From NCBI GenBank assembly GCA_034336665.1, contig CM067589.1, positions 392,765 to 456,764 of the forward strand: DNA of 64,000 nucleotides, given 5' to 3'. Both the position numbers and the translations under genes were made by a program. Below the pieces are notes generated by a model. It saw nothing but the letters and a program-made list of their open reading frames with translations. It did no database searches and was not told the origin of the DNA. This document shows, piece by piece, positions 10,956 to 22,081 of the stretch. Source of the stretch: Luscinia megarhynchos (Eukaryota; Chordata; Aves; Passeriformes; Turdidae). How positions within the stretch are numbered: the stretch's first letter is position 1; each line of letters opens with the position of its first letter.

Positions 10956-10957
10956 TT

Positions 10958-12245
10958 GGGGTGACAGCGGCACCCTGGCTGTGGGGTGACAGTGACAGTG
11001 GCACGCTGTGAGGTGACAGTGACAGCGGCACGCTGTGAGGTGACACTGGCACATTGTGAGGTGACAGTGGCACACTGTGAGGTGACAGTGACAGTGGCAC
11101 ACTGGCTGTGAGGTGACAGTGACAACGGCACGCTGTGAGGTGACAGTGGCACACTGTGAGGTGACAGTGACAGTGGCACACTGGCTGTGAGGTGACAGTG
11201 ACAGCGCAGCTGTGAGGTGACAGCGGCACACTGTGCAGTGACAGTGACAGTGGCACACTAGTTTTGAGGTGACAGTGAGAGTGGCACACTGTGAGGTGAC
11301 AGTGACAGCGGCACACTGTGAGGTGACAGCGGCAGCACTGGCTGTGAGGTGACAGTGTTGGCGCTGGTTTTGAGGTGACAGTGTCGGGGGTGGTTTTTAG
11401 GTGACAGTGGCACATTGGCTGTGAGGTGACAGTGACACACTGTGAGGTGACAGTGACACACTGGCTGTGAGGTGACAGTGACAGTGACACACTGCCTGTG
11501 AGGTGACAGTGTCAGGGCTGGTGTTAGGTGACACTGGCACACTGGCTGTGAGGTTACAGTGACACTGTGAGGTGACAGCGGCACACTGTGAGGTGACAGT
11601 GACAGTGGCACACTGGCTGTGAGGTGACAGTGAGAGTGGCACACTGGTTTTGAGGTGACAGTGACAGTGACACGCTGTGCGGTGACAGTGGCACACTGCC
11701 TGTGAGGTGACAGTGACAGGGCTGGTTTTTAGGTGACACTGGCACACTGGCTGTGAGGTTACAGTGGCACACTGTGCGGTGACAGTGACAGTGACACACT
11801 GTGCGGTGACAGTGACACACTGTGCGGTGACAGTGACACACTGCCTGTGAGGTGACAGTGACACACTGCCTGTGAGGTGACAGCGGCACACTGTGAGGTG
11901 ACAGTGACAGTGGCACACTGGCTGAGGTGACAGTGGCACACTGTGAGGTGACAGTGACACACTGGCTGTGAGGTGACAGTGACACACTGCCTGTGAGGTG
12001 ACAGCGGCACACTGTGAGGTGACAGTGACAGTGGCACACTGGCTGTGAGGTGACAGTGGCACACTGTGAGGTGACAGTGACACACTGGCTGTGAGGTGAC
12101 AGTGTCAGGGCTGGTTTTTAGGTGACAGTGGCACACTGTGCGGTGACAGTGACACACTGTGCGGTGACAGTGACACACCAGCTGTGAGGTGGCGGTGTCA
12201 GGACTGGTTTTTAGGTGACACTGGCACACTGTGCGGTGACAGTGA
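10958..12245 (+). repeat. GTGAGGTGACAGTG(GCACACTG) minisatellite
   Basis: About 1.3 kb built from GTGAGGTGACAGTGACAGTG, GCACACTGG and CTGTGAGGTGACAG modules in varying order, with some GGTTTTTAGGTGACA variants. It ends against the SRCIN1 CpG island. The Cys/His/Thr/Val frames on the minus strand are repeat translations. Confidence 0.95.
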
Positions 12246-12494
12246 CACTCTGTGCGGTGACAGCCCCGCACGGCCCCGCGCCTGCCCGCTCGTGCCCTGC
12301 CCGCCCGGTGCCCACCCGCGCCCGGCGCCCACCCGCGCTCGGTGCCCACCCGCCCGGCGCCCCCCGCGCCCGGTGCCCACCCGCGCCCGGCGCCCACCCG
12401 CGCCCGCCCCGCCCGCGGCTCAGTCCGGCCTAAGGGCCCCGCAGTGCCGAGAGCGGTCGCTGCGCCCGCGCCAGGCCCGGCTTAGGCGGGTGCG

Positions 12495-12710
12495 ATGCGC
12501 TGCGTGCGCCTGTCGCGCAGCTCCCGGCCGCATCCCCCGCCGCCGCCGCCGCCGCTGCCGCTGTCGCTGCCGCTGCCGCTGTCGCCGTCGCCGTCGCTGT
12601 CGCTGTCGCGATGCAGCCGCGCTGGGCTTCCCCCCGAGCCGCGGCGGGGCTGCGGGAGCCGCGCAGAGCCGGCGAGCCCGGGGAGCGCCGGCCGAGAGCG
12701 CTGCTGGCGG
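12495..12710 (+). other. Possible overlapping upstream ORF in the SRCIN1 first exon
   Basis: An ATG at 12495 (G at -3) lies 116 bases before the putative SRCIN1 start in a different frame. It stays open for 72 codons to the donor at 12710. After splicing to 27384 it would read eight more codons and stop at TGA 27408-27410, inside the next exon. The first half is Pro/Leu-rich from the CCG and CTGTCG repeats. It matters only if transcription starts upstream of 12495. No homology, so any role would be translational control. Confidence 0.35.
12611..12710 (+). CDS. SRCIN1: SRCIN1 putative first coding exon (5' partial gene model)
   Basis: ATG at 12611 opens 33 codons plus one base, followed by a GTACGG donor at 12711. 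The split codon is G plus AT, so joining to the acceptor at 27384 creates Asp and continues DPDRTSSHMISADD in frame; this phase match is the main evidence. The encoded segment starts MQPRW and is rich in Arg, Ala and Pro. Some mammalian SRCIN1 models, as I recall, also begin MQP with an Arg-rich leader instead of the short MGNAPSQ leader, which I do not find in the window. G at -3 gives a moderate start context. An upstream ATG at 12495 is in another frame. It could instead be non-coding with initiation at the exon-2 Met, as residues before MISADD are poorly conserved. Confidence 0.6.
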
Positions 12711-12839
12711 GTACGGAGCGGGGACGGGCGGGAGGGGGTGCGGAGGGGGTGCGGGTGACGGGGGGGAGATCTGGCCTGGGAATGGGGGGGTGGGGCGGGG
12801 GGGGTGCCAGCTCCGAGCTGGGGGCTCGGGGGTGACGTC

Positions 12840-13497
12840 AGAGTGGTCACAGGCCCAAACTAGGGGGCTCTGGAGTGGCCTGGGGGTGATCCCAGTCCTG
12901 GACTGGGGGGTCTGGAGTGATCTCAGGGTGGTCACAGTCCCGAACTGGGGGGTCTGGAATGACCTGGGGGTGATCCCAGTCCTGAACTGGGGGGGCTCTG
13001 GAGTGGCCTGGGGGTGATCCCAGCCCTGAACTGGGGGCTCGAGAGTGACCTCAGGGTGGTCCCAGCCCCAAACTGGGGGCTCTGGAGTGGCCTGGGGGTG
13101 GTCCTAGTCCTGGTCTAGGGAGCTCTGGAGTGGCCTGGGGGTGATCCCAGTCCCGAACTGGGGGGCTCTGGAGTGACCTCAGGGTGGCCCCATCCCCATA
13201 CTGGGGGCTCTGGAGTGGCCTGAGGTGGTCCCAGCCCCAAACTGGGGGATCTGGAGTGGCCTGGGGGTGGTCCCAGCCCTGAACTGGGGGCTCAGGGTGG
13301 TCCCAGCGTGTCAGAGGGGACACTGGAGTGACCTCAGGGTGGTCCCAACCCCAAACTGGGGGCTCTGGAGTGACCTGGGGGTGGTCCCAGTCCCAAACTG
13401 GGGGCTCGGGGTGGCCTGGGGGTGGTCCCAGCCCCGTACTGGGGGCTCTGGAGTGGCCTGGGGGTGGTCCCAGCCCCTCACAGGTGGACACTGCCCT
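12840..13497 (+). repeat. About 45-48-bp minisatellite, CTGGAGTGGCCTGGGGGTG type
   Basis: Units of the form GGGGGCTCTGGAGTGGCCTG followed by GGGGTGATCCCAGTCCTGAACT, about 14 copies with TGACCTCAGGGTGGTCCC variants. It lies directly downstream of the first exon, in intron 1. Confidence 0.92.
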
Positions 13498-14215
13498 GGG
13501 CAGTGATGGATGGGGGGTCCCAGCCCCTCACACGGGGGTTCTGCCCCAGGAAGGGACAGAAAGCCCAGCCTGGGGACGGTCCCTGTCCCTCACAGGTGAC
13601 CTCTGGGGTGGCCTGAGGTGGTCCCAGCCCTGAACTGGGGGCTCAGGGTAGTCTCAGCATGTCAGAGGGGACTCTGCAGTGGCCTCAGGGTGATCCCAGC
13701 CCCTCGCAGGTGGGTTCTGCCCCAAAAGGGGACAGAAAACCCAGCCTGGGGATGATCTCTGTCCCTCACAGGTGACATGTGGGGTGTCCTGGGGATGGTC
13801 TCTGTCCCTCACAGGTGACATGTGGGGTGGCCTGAAGATCCCTGTCCCTCACAGGTGACATGTGGGGTGGCCTGGGGATGGTCCCTGTCCCTCACAGGTG
13901 ACCTCTGGGGTGTCCTGAGGATTCCTGTCCCTCACAGGTGACCTCTGGAATGGCCTGGGTATGGTCTCTGTCCCTCACAGGTGGGTTCTGCCTCAAAAGG
14001 GGACAGAAAACCCAGCCTGGGGATGATCCCTGTCCCTCACAGGTGACCTCTGGGGTGGCCTTAGGATTCCTGTCCCTCACAGGTGACCTCTGGGGTGGCC
14101 TTAGGATTCCTGTCCCTCACAGGTGACATGTGGGGTGGCCTGAGGATCCCTGCCCCTCACAGGTGACCTCTGGGCTCACCTGGGGATGGTCCCTGCCCCT
14201 CACAGGTGGGCACAG
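13498..14215 (+). repeat. About 40-50-bp minisatellite with CCTCACAGGTGAC in each unit
   Basis: About 15 units of TGTCCCTCACAGGTGACCTC followed by TGGGGTGGCCTGAGGA. Each unit holds a pyrimidine stretch ending CACAG and a CAG/GTGACC junction, so it resembles a weak acceptor and a weak donor at once. Some units carry an insertion containing GGGTTCTGCC and GGGGACAGAAAGCCCAGCC. Confidence 0.9.
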
Positions 14216-14246
14216 ATGGCGTGAGCTGTGCTGTGCCCGGCTCTGG

Positions 14247-14284
14247 AGGAGGAGGAGGAGGAGGAGGAGGAGGAGGAGGAGGAT
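14247..14284 (+). repeat. (GAG)n trinucleotide repeat
   Basis: About 12 GAG units. Confidence 0.95.
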
Positions 14285-14930
14285 GCTCAGGGCTGCAGGC
14301 AGCTGCTGCTGCCCTCCTTTTGCTTGACTAAACCCCGCTGCCTGGACAGCTTCTGACTGCGCTGGTGGCAGCACGTGGCGGGCCAGGAGGGGACAGCAGG
14401 GGACAGCAGGGGGACAGCAGGGGGACAAGGGGTGCCACCAACCCGCTGCCGCTCGTCCCCGCGCCCCCACGTCTCGGGTGGGATGAGCCCCAAGCCCGCG
14501 GCTCCCGCTCGGTGTCCCTAACAAGTGTCACATGTCCCCGCAGCGTCCCCGTCCCGTGGCTGCTCAGGCTGACAGCGGATCCTGGCAGCGCCTCACCCCG
14601 TGTTTTCCACCCCTCAACACGTTTTTCTGCATCTCGGAGGCCTCTGAGATATTTTTTAATTTTTAAATTTTTTTCCCCCCAGTTTTCTGATTTTTAACGA
14701 GCTGTGACTAACCGGGCTGGCACGGCAGGCGGTGACCAAGCGCCGACGTGGCACCTGCGTGCTCAGAAATTTGGGTTGTTCTCCACGCCCCCGCCGGGAG
14801 CACTCCCAGCCTCCCGAACCCCCCCCGGGACACCCACCCAGCTTTCCCCACGCTTGGCAGGGCCCAGCTCCCAGCAGGAGTCACCCAAACAAGCGGTGCC
14901 ACCCAAAATCCTGCCTGATTGGGGCTGCTG
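14285..14930. other. Single-copy intronic sequence
   Basis: Mixed composition with a short GGGACAGCAGG triplication near 14390. No exon supported. Confidence 0.4.
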
Positions 14931-15545
14931 AGTGTTACAAATAAAAACGAGATTGAGCCGAATTAAATAAAATTAAAATAAGCGATATTTATTTTGCGAC
15001 TGAAATACGGTCCTCGATAGCCACAATCAAAAAGGGACAATCAAAAAATCTGATCTCTATCACATCAGATCCTCCAATATTCACAAAACCACCTTGGCCA
15101 GCCCAGTTTTTATACAGATTTTTTAGCCCGGAGCGGAGATCTTTATCTTTTTTTCGTGTGGTTTTCTTTTTAAAGCGTTGGGCTGGACAAAACCGTATTC
15201 TGGGAGATGATGAATTCTGATGAAAGCAGGTTCTGGTTTTCCGGAGATGGAATTGAGATGTAACTTGGTTTGCTGGAAACGGGCATTCAGATGGATTTTT
15301 TTTCTCTGGTTATCTTAATCGTGGGTGATTGTTTGGGTGTTCCCTGGACAAAGCCGCGTCTATTTAATTGTTAATTTGGGCTGCCCTGCTTTTGTTGGAT
15401 GTTACAACGATGAGATGAAGCAATCTGTGCCTTTTTCCTCTCTATTCCTTTTTATTTGTTTGTTTCTGAGTTTTCTTTATTATTTTATTCATGCAAACAT
15501 TGCTTTTTTCTACGTTATTGTGCAGCTTCACGCGAATTATACGAT
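14931..15545. other. AT-rich single-copy block, candidate old LTR or conserved noncoding segment
   Basis: About 600 bp of AT-rich, non-tandem sequence in a GC-rich setting, with sharp edges: it starts with TGTTACAAATAAAAACG at 14932 and returns to GC-rich DNA after 15545. The TGTTACA start is typical of some ERV LTRs, but I see no matching end, target duplication or primer-binding site, so a conserved noncoding block is equally possible. Confidence 0.3.
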
Positions 15546-15919
15546 ATCGCGTCCAGGGTGGGCTCCCAGCCCGTGGTGGGGGCGGCAGAGCCAAAATTTG
15601 GGCGGGTTGGGTCTCCCGTGCCAAGGATGGGGCTGGGCTGAGCGTGGCTGGGGGATTGCTGCGATCCCAAACCCTCAGAGACAGAAAAAATTCCCTTCCC
15701 GAGGGACCCCGCGTGGAATTGAGCCCTTTGGAGACTCCAGCCTCGCTGGGCAAAGGGTTGGAGACGCCGTGGGTTCGGTTTGGATCCTCCCCCCTCGAGG
15801 ATTCATCCCTCAGGGAGAGATTTGGGGTGCCAAGGGCTCCGTGCCCGGCTCTGGGCTTTGCCCTGGCAGCTGCTGGAGGGTCACAGTTCTCTCTGCGGGG
15901 TTGGGACGGGATTTTGGGA

Positions 15920-16080
15920 TGGGATTCCCGGAGCAGCTGTGGCTGCTCCATCCCTGGCAGTGCCCCAGGCCGGGCTGGAGCCGCCCGGGACAGGGGGAGG
16001 TGGCCCTGCCATGGTGGGGGTGGCACTGGAGGGGGTTTAAAGTCCCTTCCCACCCAAATCATTCCAGAATTCTGTGGCTG
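15920..16080 (+). mobile_element. CR1 LINE fragment, 3' end
   Basis: GGAGCAGCTGTGGCTGCTCC, ATCCCTGGCAGTGCCCCAGG, GCCATGGTGGGGGTGGCACT and AAAGTCCCTTCCCACCCAAA follow, in order, the 3' untranslated region of avian CR1. It ends in ATCATTCCAGAATTCTGTGG, a diverged form of the CR1 terminal ATTCTATG tail. Strong family match by order of motifs. Confidence 0.85.
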
Positions 16081-16348
16081 AGGAGGCCTTGGTGAGTTTA
16101 GGAACTTTCTCAGGATCTTATTAAGGGGTTTTGTCCTGATGTGAGTCCACTCCAGCCCCTCCTCCCCTTCCTCATCCTCCTCCTCCTCTTCCTCCTCCCA
16201 GTCCTGTCCAGCTCCGGGGCCTCTGCCCTTTGCTCTGCCTGTCCAGAGATGGGATCAGAACCTGTGATGGGTCCTGGTTCATTCCAGCAAACCCTGGGAG
16301 CCAGAAAAGGCTGAAACAGGAGCCTCCTGATCTTTCCTTGTCCACCTA
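16081..16348. other. Single-copy spacer
   Basis: Pyrimidine-rich CCTCCTCCT stretch near 16170-16200, otherwise unremarkable. Confidence 0.4.
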
Positions 16349-16662
16349 TCCATCCATCCATCCATCCATCCATCCATCCATCCATCCATCCATCCATCCA
16401 TCCATCCATCCATCCATCCATCCATCCATCCATCCATCATCCATCCATGCATCATCCATCCATCCATCCCTCCATCCATCATCCATCATCCATCCATCAT
16501 CCATCCATCCATCCATCCATCCATCATCCATCCATCCATCATCCATCCATCATCCATCCATCATCCATCCATCCATCATCCATCCATCATCCATCCATCC
16601 ATCCATCCATCCATCCATCCATCCATCCATCCATCCATCCATCCATCCATCATCCATCCATC
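16349..16662 (+). repeat. (ATCC)n microsatellite
   Basis: About 310 bp of ATCC tetramers, with regular three-base losses giving ATCATCC steps in the middle. The Ser-Ile-His-Pro and Met-Asp-Gly-Trp frames are repeat artefacts. Confidence 0.97.
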
Positions 16663-17514
16663 CTCATGTTTTGCTCCACTTCCCTGCTCTCCAATTCCTC
16701 CAGAGCTGTTTTGAGGCTTTTTCCTCCCACCCGGACCCTGCAGGATCCCAATCCCACTCCCTCCTCCTCCCAGGAATTTGGGATTGGGACTGAGCTCGGG
16801 GTGAGGGAGGTGACATCCATGCCCAGGGCGGGGTGACAGCGCTGGGAATCCTCTCAGGGCAGGGTGGGTTCTCCAAATCCCCAAAATCTCCCGGGGCAAT
16901 GGGGATGGAGCTGAGGGGGTGATGGAGGCTCCAGGATCCTCATCCTGCTGCTGCCTCGGGCTCATCCTAAAAGTTTTTCCCGGCAGGATGAGGACTGGGG
17001 GATCAGGGGAGACTTGGCTCTGCTCCCCCACGGCTGAGTCACGGCCTCACATCCACACCTGGAGCTGCCAGCATCCAAAATCCTGGAAAAACTCCTTCTT
17101 TTTCCCAATCCCGACCGTGTTTTCCCCTATTCCCACCCCGGTTTGACCCCCTCCCCTCTTTTCCCTGCCTCAGTTTCCCTCCCGGGCTCGGGCTGTTCCC
17201 ATGGCAGCTGCCAGGACCTGGCTGTGCCGCGCGGGTGAGGGGCGAGGCCACAAAGCAGCTTCTGTGGGAGCCCTGGCCAGCCTCGCTCCTTTATTTTTAT
17301 CCCGTGTCCCCAAGCTGCTGGCACGTCCCCAAGCCGCTGCGCCAGCCGGGGATGCCACCCCTGCCAGGGCACGCAGGGCTCCGACCTCCTCCTCCTCCTT
17401 TTCCGCCGCTTTTTCCTCCTCCTCCTCCTCCCCAGGATGTTTTCCATGCGCTGGGAATGCTCCCGGCTCTGCCTCCAGCCGGACAGGGAGCCGGGGGCAG
17501 CGGGAAGATTTTCC
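16663..17514. other. Single-copy intronic sequence
   Basis: Contains a (CCT)n/(TCC)n cluster near 17385-17430. A short ATG frame at 17201-17234 before GTGAGG is discussed separately as a weak first-exon candidate. Confidence 0.4.
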
Positions 17515-18255
17515 TGGTTATCCCGGTGGAATTTATCCTTCCCTCATCCCCTCGTTTTCCTTGGCTTGCTGAGAGCGCTGGGAAGGAGATTTTCCCAGTT
17601 ATCCCAGCTGGAATTTGTGGTTTTCTCATTCTCTCTGCCCCTCATTTTTCCTTCATCTGCCGAGAGCAGCAGGAAATTTTTTCTGATTTTCCCAGTTGGA
17701 ATTTGTCCTTCTCACCATTTTCCTCTCATTTTTCCTTCACTTGCTGAGAGCACCGGGAATTTTTTCCCGGTTCTCTCATTTGGAATTTGTCCCTCCCAAC
17801 CTCTGCCCCTCATTTTTCCTTAACCTGCCGAGGGCAGCAGGAAATTTTTTCTGATTTTCCCAGTTGGAATTTGTCCTTCCCTCATTCCCAGTGCCCCTAA
17901 TTTTTCCTTCGCTTGCAGGGGGCAGCGGGAACATTTTCCAGGTTTTCCCTGTTGGAATTTGTCCTTCCCACCCTTTTCCTCTCATTTTTCCTTCACTTGC
18001 TGAGAGCACAGGGAATTTTTTAGCCCGTTCTCCCATTTGGAATTTGTCCTTCCCAACCTCTTCCTCTCATTTTTCTTTCACTTGCCGAGGGCAGCAGGAA
18101 GATTTTTCTGATTTATTCCAGCTGGAATTTGTCCTTCCCTCATTCCCTCTGCTCTTCATTTCTCCTTCGCTTCCTGAGGGCAGCAGGAATTTTTTCCCGG
18201 TTCTCCCATTTAGAATTTGTCCTTCCCACCTTTGCCCCTCATTTTTTCCTCGCTT
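17515..18255 (+). repeat. About 60-120-bp diverged minisatellite, GGAATTTGTCCTTCC type
   Basis: Repeated block of about 60 bp built from GGCAGCAGGAAATTTTTTC, CCCAGTTGGAATTTGTCCTTCC and CCCCTCATTTTTCCTTCACTTGC, with two alternating subtypes. Confidence 0.88.
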
Positions 18256-20217
18256 TGCTCCCCTCCCGGCTCCAAGCGAGCATCCAGGTGTGCAGACCCT
18301 TCCCTTGGCACCGGCTCCGCGGGATTTTTGGGAGGTGAACCCGTCTCCCGTCTCCATGCGCGCGCGTGGGCGCGTTCACACCCGGCGAGGTGAGAAAAAA
18401 GTGGCGGCTGCTTTTTGCAGGCCCGGCCAGATGGGATTTCTCCCTTCCTCGCTCTGGGTTCTGACAAGTGACAGGCAGGATTTGGGGAAGGAGCCGCCTG
18501 GCAGGGCAGCGGCACCGCGAGATGCCAGCTGAGCTCCTCCTGCGCAGCCAGGAGCGGTTTTGGGGCGAGCTCCGGGCTGGGAATTAGCGGGATGCGGGCG
18601 GGGAAAAGGCTGGGAACGGGCAGAATTCCAGGAATTCACGCGGAAATCATCCGGACTGCCACGGCCAGCGGGCACGATGCCCCCGCCCCAAAGCCAAGCG
18701 GGGTCCTGGCGCCGCGGGGTCCCGCCTGGGAAGTTCCCGGTGGAACAGCGGGTGTTGGAGTTTCCGCCGTTCCGCTGGAATTCGGGAGTGAAAAGCGCGG
18801 CGGGGAGCTCGCTGCTTGCTTGGGAAGGGAGGGATGAGGCGGGAGAGCAATTCCGACATCCCAGGGGACATCGTGGGGTGGTTTGTCCCTTGCTGGGCGC
18901 CCTGAGGGTGGCCTTGGTGGCACCTGGCTTTTCCCAGGGGCTTGGTGGCCGCGGGAGCAAAGGGAGGCTGGGGAATTTTCATCGCCGTCGCCTCCAGCTT
19001 TGGCTCCTGTGTCGCTGTGAGGGGACAAGGACACCCTGAAGTCCCCTCAGTTCCACATTCCCGTCCTGGGTCTGTCCCGCCATCCCCGCAGCTCCCGAAG
19101 CAAGGCTGGAATTTTTGGGAATTGGCTTTTAAGCGCCAAACCTGGCCAGGCTCGGACCCACGGGGGACACGGCGGTGGCGGGACTGGGGGACACTGGTGT
19201 CACTGATGTCACACCCCGGTGTCACCTGCCTTGTCCCTGCTCTAGGCGCGGGTTTGCTTGGAGAACTCGAGCGCCTGGGCAGCTCCTGGAAGGCGCTCGA
19301 GCATCCCAAAATAAGTGGAGATAAAGGTGGCAAAGGGCGGGAGATGGGGACCACGGGCTGTGACTCTGAGCCACCGAGCGCGCTGGAACCACCCTGCTCA
19401 CGGCAGGGATTGCGTCTGACTCATTTCCCCACCTCAGACCCCTCCAGATCTCCCCAAACCCCCCTCCCCACACCCCCCTGGCGCAGCGCTCTCCCTCCTC
19501 CAGCACCGCACGAGTTAAACCGCGCGGGCTCCGCCGCTCGCCCAGCTCTCCCCACCCCTTCTCCCACGCCCCGGAGCGCGGCAGGGAAGGGGTTAGCGGC
19601 GGGCTGGGCTGGCTGGGAGCCGGGCAGCGCTCGCCGGGCGCCGGGCAGTGCGGCACTGCAGCCTCCGGGAGGCAGCGGGAGCATCCCCGCTCCTCCGCTG
19701 CGCTAATGGCACCCGCAGCGCTCCGAGGGGCTTCCACCCCGCCGGCTGCGGCTCTCCCCAAATGCACTCCCCTCCTCCCCTCCTCCTCCTCTCGCCCCTT
19801 TCTGTGCCAGCGCTTTCTCGGCCGATTTTCCACGCTCCGCTGATCGCCCGGCGCTCCCCGCGACCCGCGCGAGCTTTTGCTGCCTCATGAAGATTTATGG
19901 GACTGCAGTAATAAACTGTGTTTGAGAGGCTCCTGGGGGTGAGAAAAGCCCTCGGAGCCCGCTGGCCAAAGCGGGGGATCCCAGCCAGATCCCGCGGCCG
20001 GATCCCGCAGCCGATCCCGCAGCCGATCCCGCGCTGCAGAACCCGGGAGGTTTTTTTTTTTGGAGCTCCTCAGGAGCTCCAGAGCCCTTCCTGAAGATTT
20101 TCAGCTAAATCCGCAGTTTTCCCGGCAAGGACACGATGGCCGTGCCCTGCTAAGCAGCCCGGGGCTCCGGCCCCGGCACGGGTGACTCCTCTGCTGCCCG
20201 GTGGGGACGATGGGTGG
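18256..20217. other. GC-rich single-copy intronic region with CpG-dense tail
   Basis: No tandem array. 19480-20060 is CpG-dense and includes a short GATCCCGCAGCC triplication at about 19990-20030, compatible with an island upstream of the 20218 exon candidate. AAATGAAGATTTATGG-like AT-rich sequence sits near 19886-19930. No homology-supported exon. Confidence 0.4.
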
Positions 20218-20422
20218 ATGAATCGGCAACGAGAACCGCGTTCCCTCAACCTCCCTCTGCTCGGAGAGGGGCTGGCCAGGATCTACCGAGGCATCCTGGC
20301 CGTGGTGGGAGCCCTGCGCCCGCCCAAGGAGCCGCCGGCAGCCCCCGCAGAGCGGAGCGCTGCCCCCTGCGCGCCCCCCCAGCCGCTGCCCGGCCGCCGT
20401 GGGAGCCGCGCTGCGCCCGCGG
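20218..20422 (+). CDS. Candidate alternative first exon of SRCIN1
   Basis: ATG at 20218 opens 68 codons plus one base up to a strong donor, G/GTAAGC at 20423. The ending phase is 1, with a final G, exactly what the acceptor at 27384 requires, so splicing would give ...AAPA-DPDRTSSHMISADD in frame. The predicted peptide starts MNRQREP, has a hydrophobic stretch near LARIYRGILAVVGAL and then a Pro/Ala-rich tail. It lies at the edge of CpG-dense DNA. I do not recognise the peptide and the start context is weak (TGG at -3 to -1). It may be a true alternative leader, an exon of something else, or chance. Confidence 0.35.
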
Positions 20423-21129
20423 GTAAGCCAGGGCACGGTCCCCAAACGGGGAATTTGGGGGAATTTGGGGGGACGCGGCTCGGAGAGATGTGCGGCTGGG
20501 CTGGGAGGCTCCGGCCAGCGGCTCTGGCACCCCAGTGACCTACTTGGAACAGCGTCGGGAGGCACTTTGCACTTTCCAGGGATGTGCTGTGGGTTCCGCT
20601 GAGCTGCCGGAGGGGAAAAACAACAAAACCAAAAAACTTTGTGAGGGATTTGAGGTGGAATCATCCCCGGGAGGGAAGGATTAACTTTCCTTCAGCCTGC
20701 TGAGGGTTTGCGGGTCCCTTTCCCCAGAGGATTTTCCCCAGAGGATTTTCCCCCGAGGATTTTCCCCAAAGGATTTTCCCCAAATCCCGCACCCTGCAGA
20801 TTTTGGCAGATCCAGCCCTGCCCGGGTGGCACCTCTGGAGGGCAGCGGTGGCTGACGTGATGCCACGAGGCTGTTCCTCCCCTCTCCTCCGAGGGGATCA
20901 CGAAATTCGCGATGTTTTGGGGTGGGGGCCGCCTCATCCTCGCCGGGGATGGAGCCGGGGGTGGGGAGGAAGAGGCGCGGAGAGGATCCGGCTCCTCCCC
21001 GGCGCCGGTGGGATCGTCCCCGGAGCGGGAGAGCGCAGAGCCCGCGCGGGGAATCAGCGAGGGGAGCGGCCGGGGAGGAGCTGCAAACGCGGCCTCGGCC
21101 CGGGGCTGCCGCAGCGGGGCTGGAGCGGC
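20423..21129. other. Single-copy intronic sequence with short GAGGATTTTCCCC repeat
   Basis: A 14-bp unit, GGATTTTCCCCNNA, repeats about five times at 20724-20785. 20900-21125 is CpG-rich. Confidence 0.5.
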
Positions 21130-22076
21130 ACCGGGAGGGTCACGGTGGCACTGGGGAGGTGATGGTGGCACTGGGAAAGTCATGGTGGCACTGGAGAGGT
21201 GACGGTGGCACTGGGAAGGTGATGGTGGCACTGGGAAGGTGATGGTGGCACTGGGAAAGTCACGGTGGCACTGGAGAGGTGACGGTGGCACTGGGAAGGT
21301 GATGGTGGCACTGGGGAGATCATGGTGGCACTGGGAGAGTCACGGTGGCACTGGAGAGGTGACGGTGGCACTGGGAAGGTGATGGTGGCACTGGGAAGGT
21401 GATGGTGGCACTGGGAAGGTGATGGTGGCACTGGGGGAGATCATGGTGGCACTGGGAGAGTCACGGTGGCACGGAGGAGATCATGGTGGCACTGGAGAAG
21501 TCATGGTGGCACTGAGGGAGATCATGGTGGCACTGGGAGGGTCACGGTGGCACTGGGAAGGTGATGGTGGCGCTGGGAAGGTGATGGTGGCACTGGGAAG
21601 GTCATGGTGGCACCGGGAAGGTGATGGTGGCGCTGGGGAGGTGATGGTGGCACTGGGAAGCTGATGGTGGCGCTGGGGAGGTGATGGTGGCGCTGGGGAG
21701 GTGATGGTAGCACTGGGAAGGTGACGGTGGCACCAGGAGAGTCACGGTGGCGCGGGGGGCATCGTGGTGGCACTGGGAGGGTCACGGTGGCACTGAGGAG
21801 ATAATGGTGGCACCAGAAGAGTTATGGTGGCACTGGGGAGGTGACAATGGCACTGGGGAGGTGATGGTGGCACCGGGATGTTCATGGTGGCACTGGAGAG
21901 GTGATGGTGGCACTGGGAAAGTCACGGTGGCACCAGGAGAGTCACGGTGGTGCGGGGGGCGTCGTGGTGGCACTGGGAAGGTGACAATGGCACTGGGAAG
22001 GTGATGGTGGCACCGGGAAGGTGATGGTGGCACTGGGGAGATCACGGTGGCACTGGGAGGGTAATGGTTGGCACGG
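21130..22076 (+). repeat. 21-bp minisatellite GGTGATGGTGGCACTGGGAA, forward polarity
   Basis: About 45 units alternating GTCACGGTGGCACTGG and GTGATGGTGGCACTGG with GGAGAG or GGAAGG linkers. It is the left arm of a large inverted repeat: the same unit resumes in reverse complement at 22082. Confidence 0.95.
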
Positions 22077-22081
22077 TGGCG

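Larger units (their letters stand above)
12230..12850 (+). promoter_or_regulatory. SRCIN1: CpG island, putative SRCIN1 promoter
   Basis: Dense CpG sequence with no TATA box. 12262-12415 is a short tandem of CCCACCCGCGCCCGGCG-type units rich in GC-box-like motifs; 12535-12610 is a (CCG)n then (CTGTCG/CTGCCG)n stretch that would lie in the 5' untranslated region. An ATG at 12611 opens the putative first coding exon. The start site of transcription cannot be fixed from sequence; I infer it lies at about 12.4-12.6 kb. Confidence 0.6.

Noticed and set aside
10958..12245. Zinc-finger-like Cys/His protein on the minus strand
   Set aside because: Cys-His spacing simply follows the repeat unit and does not match C2H2 geometry; it is the GTGACAGTGGCAC array in reverse.
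12495..12758. Pro/Leu-rich protein starting at 12495 as the SRCIN1 N-terminus
   Set aside because: After splicing at 12710 it is out of frame with exon 2 and stops at 27408. It is kept only as a possible upstream ORF.
14931..15545. Firm assignment as an ERV LTR from its TGTTACA start
   Set aside because: No matching end, target duplication or primer-binding site was found, so it is listed only as a candidate.
16349..16662. Telomeric or centromeric satellite
   Set aside because: A simple ATCC tetramer of ordinary microsatellite length, not a TTAGGG array.
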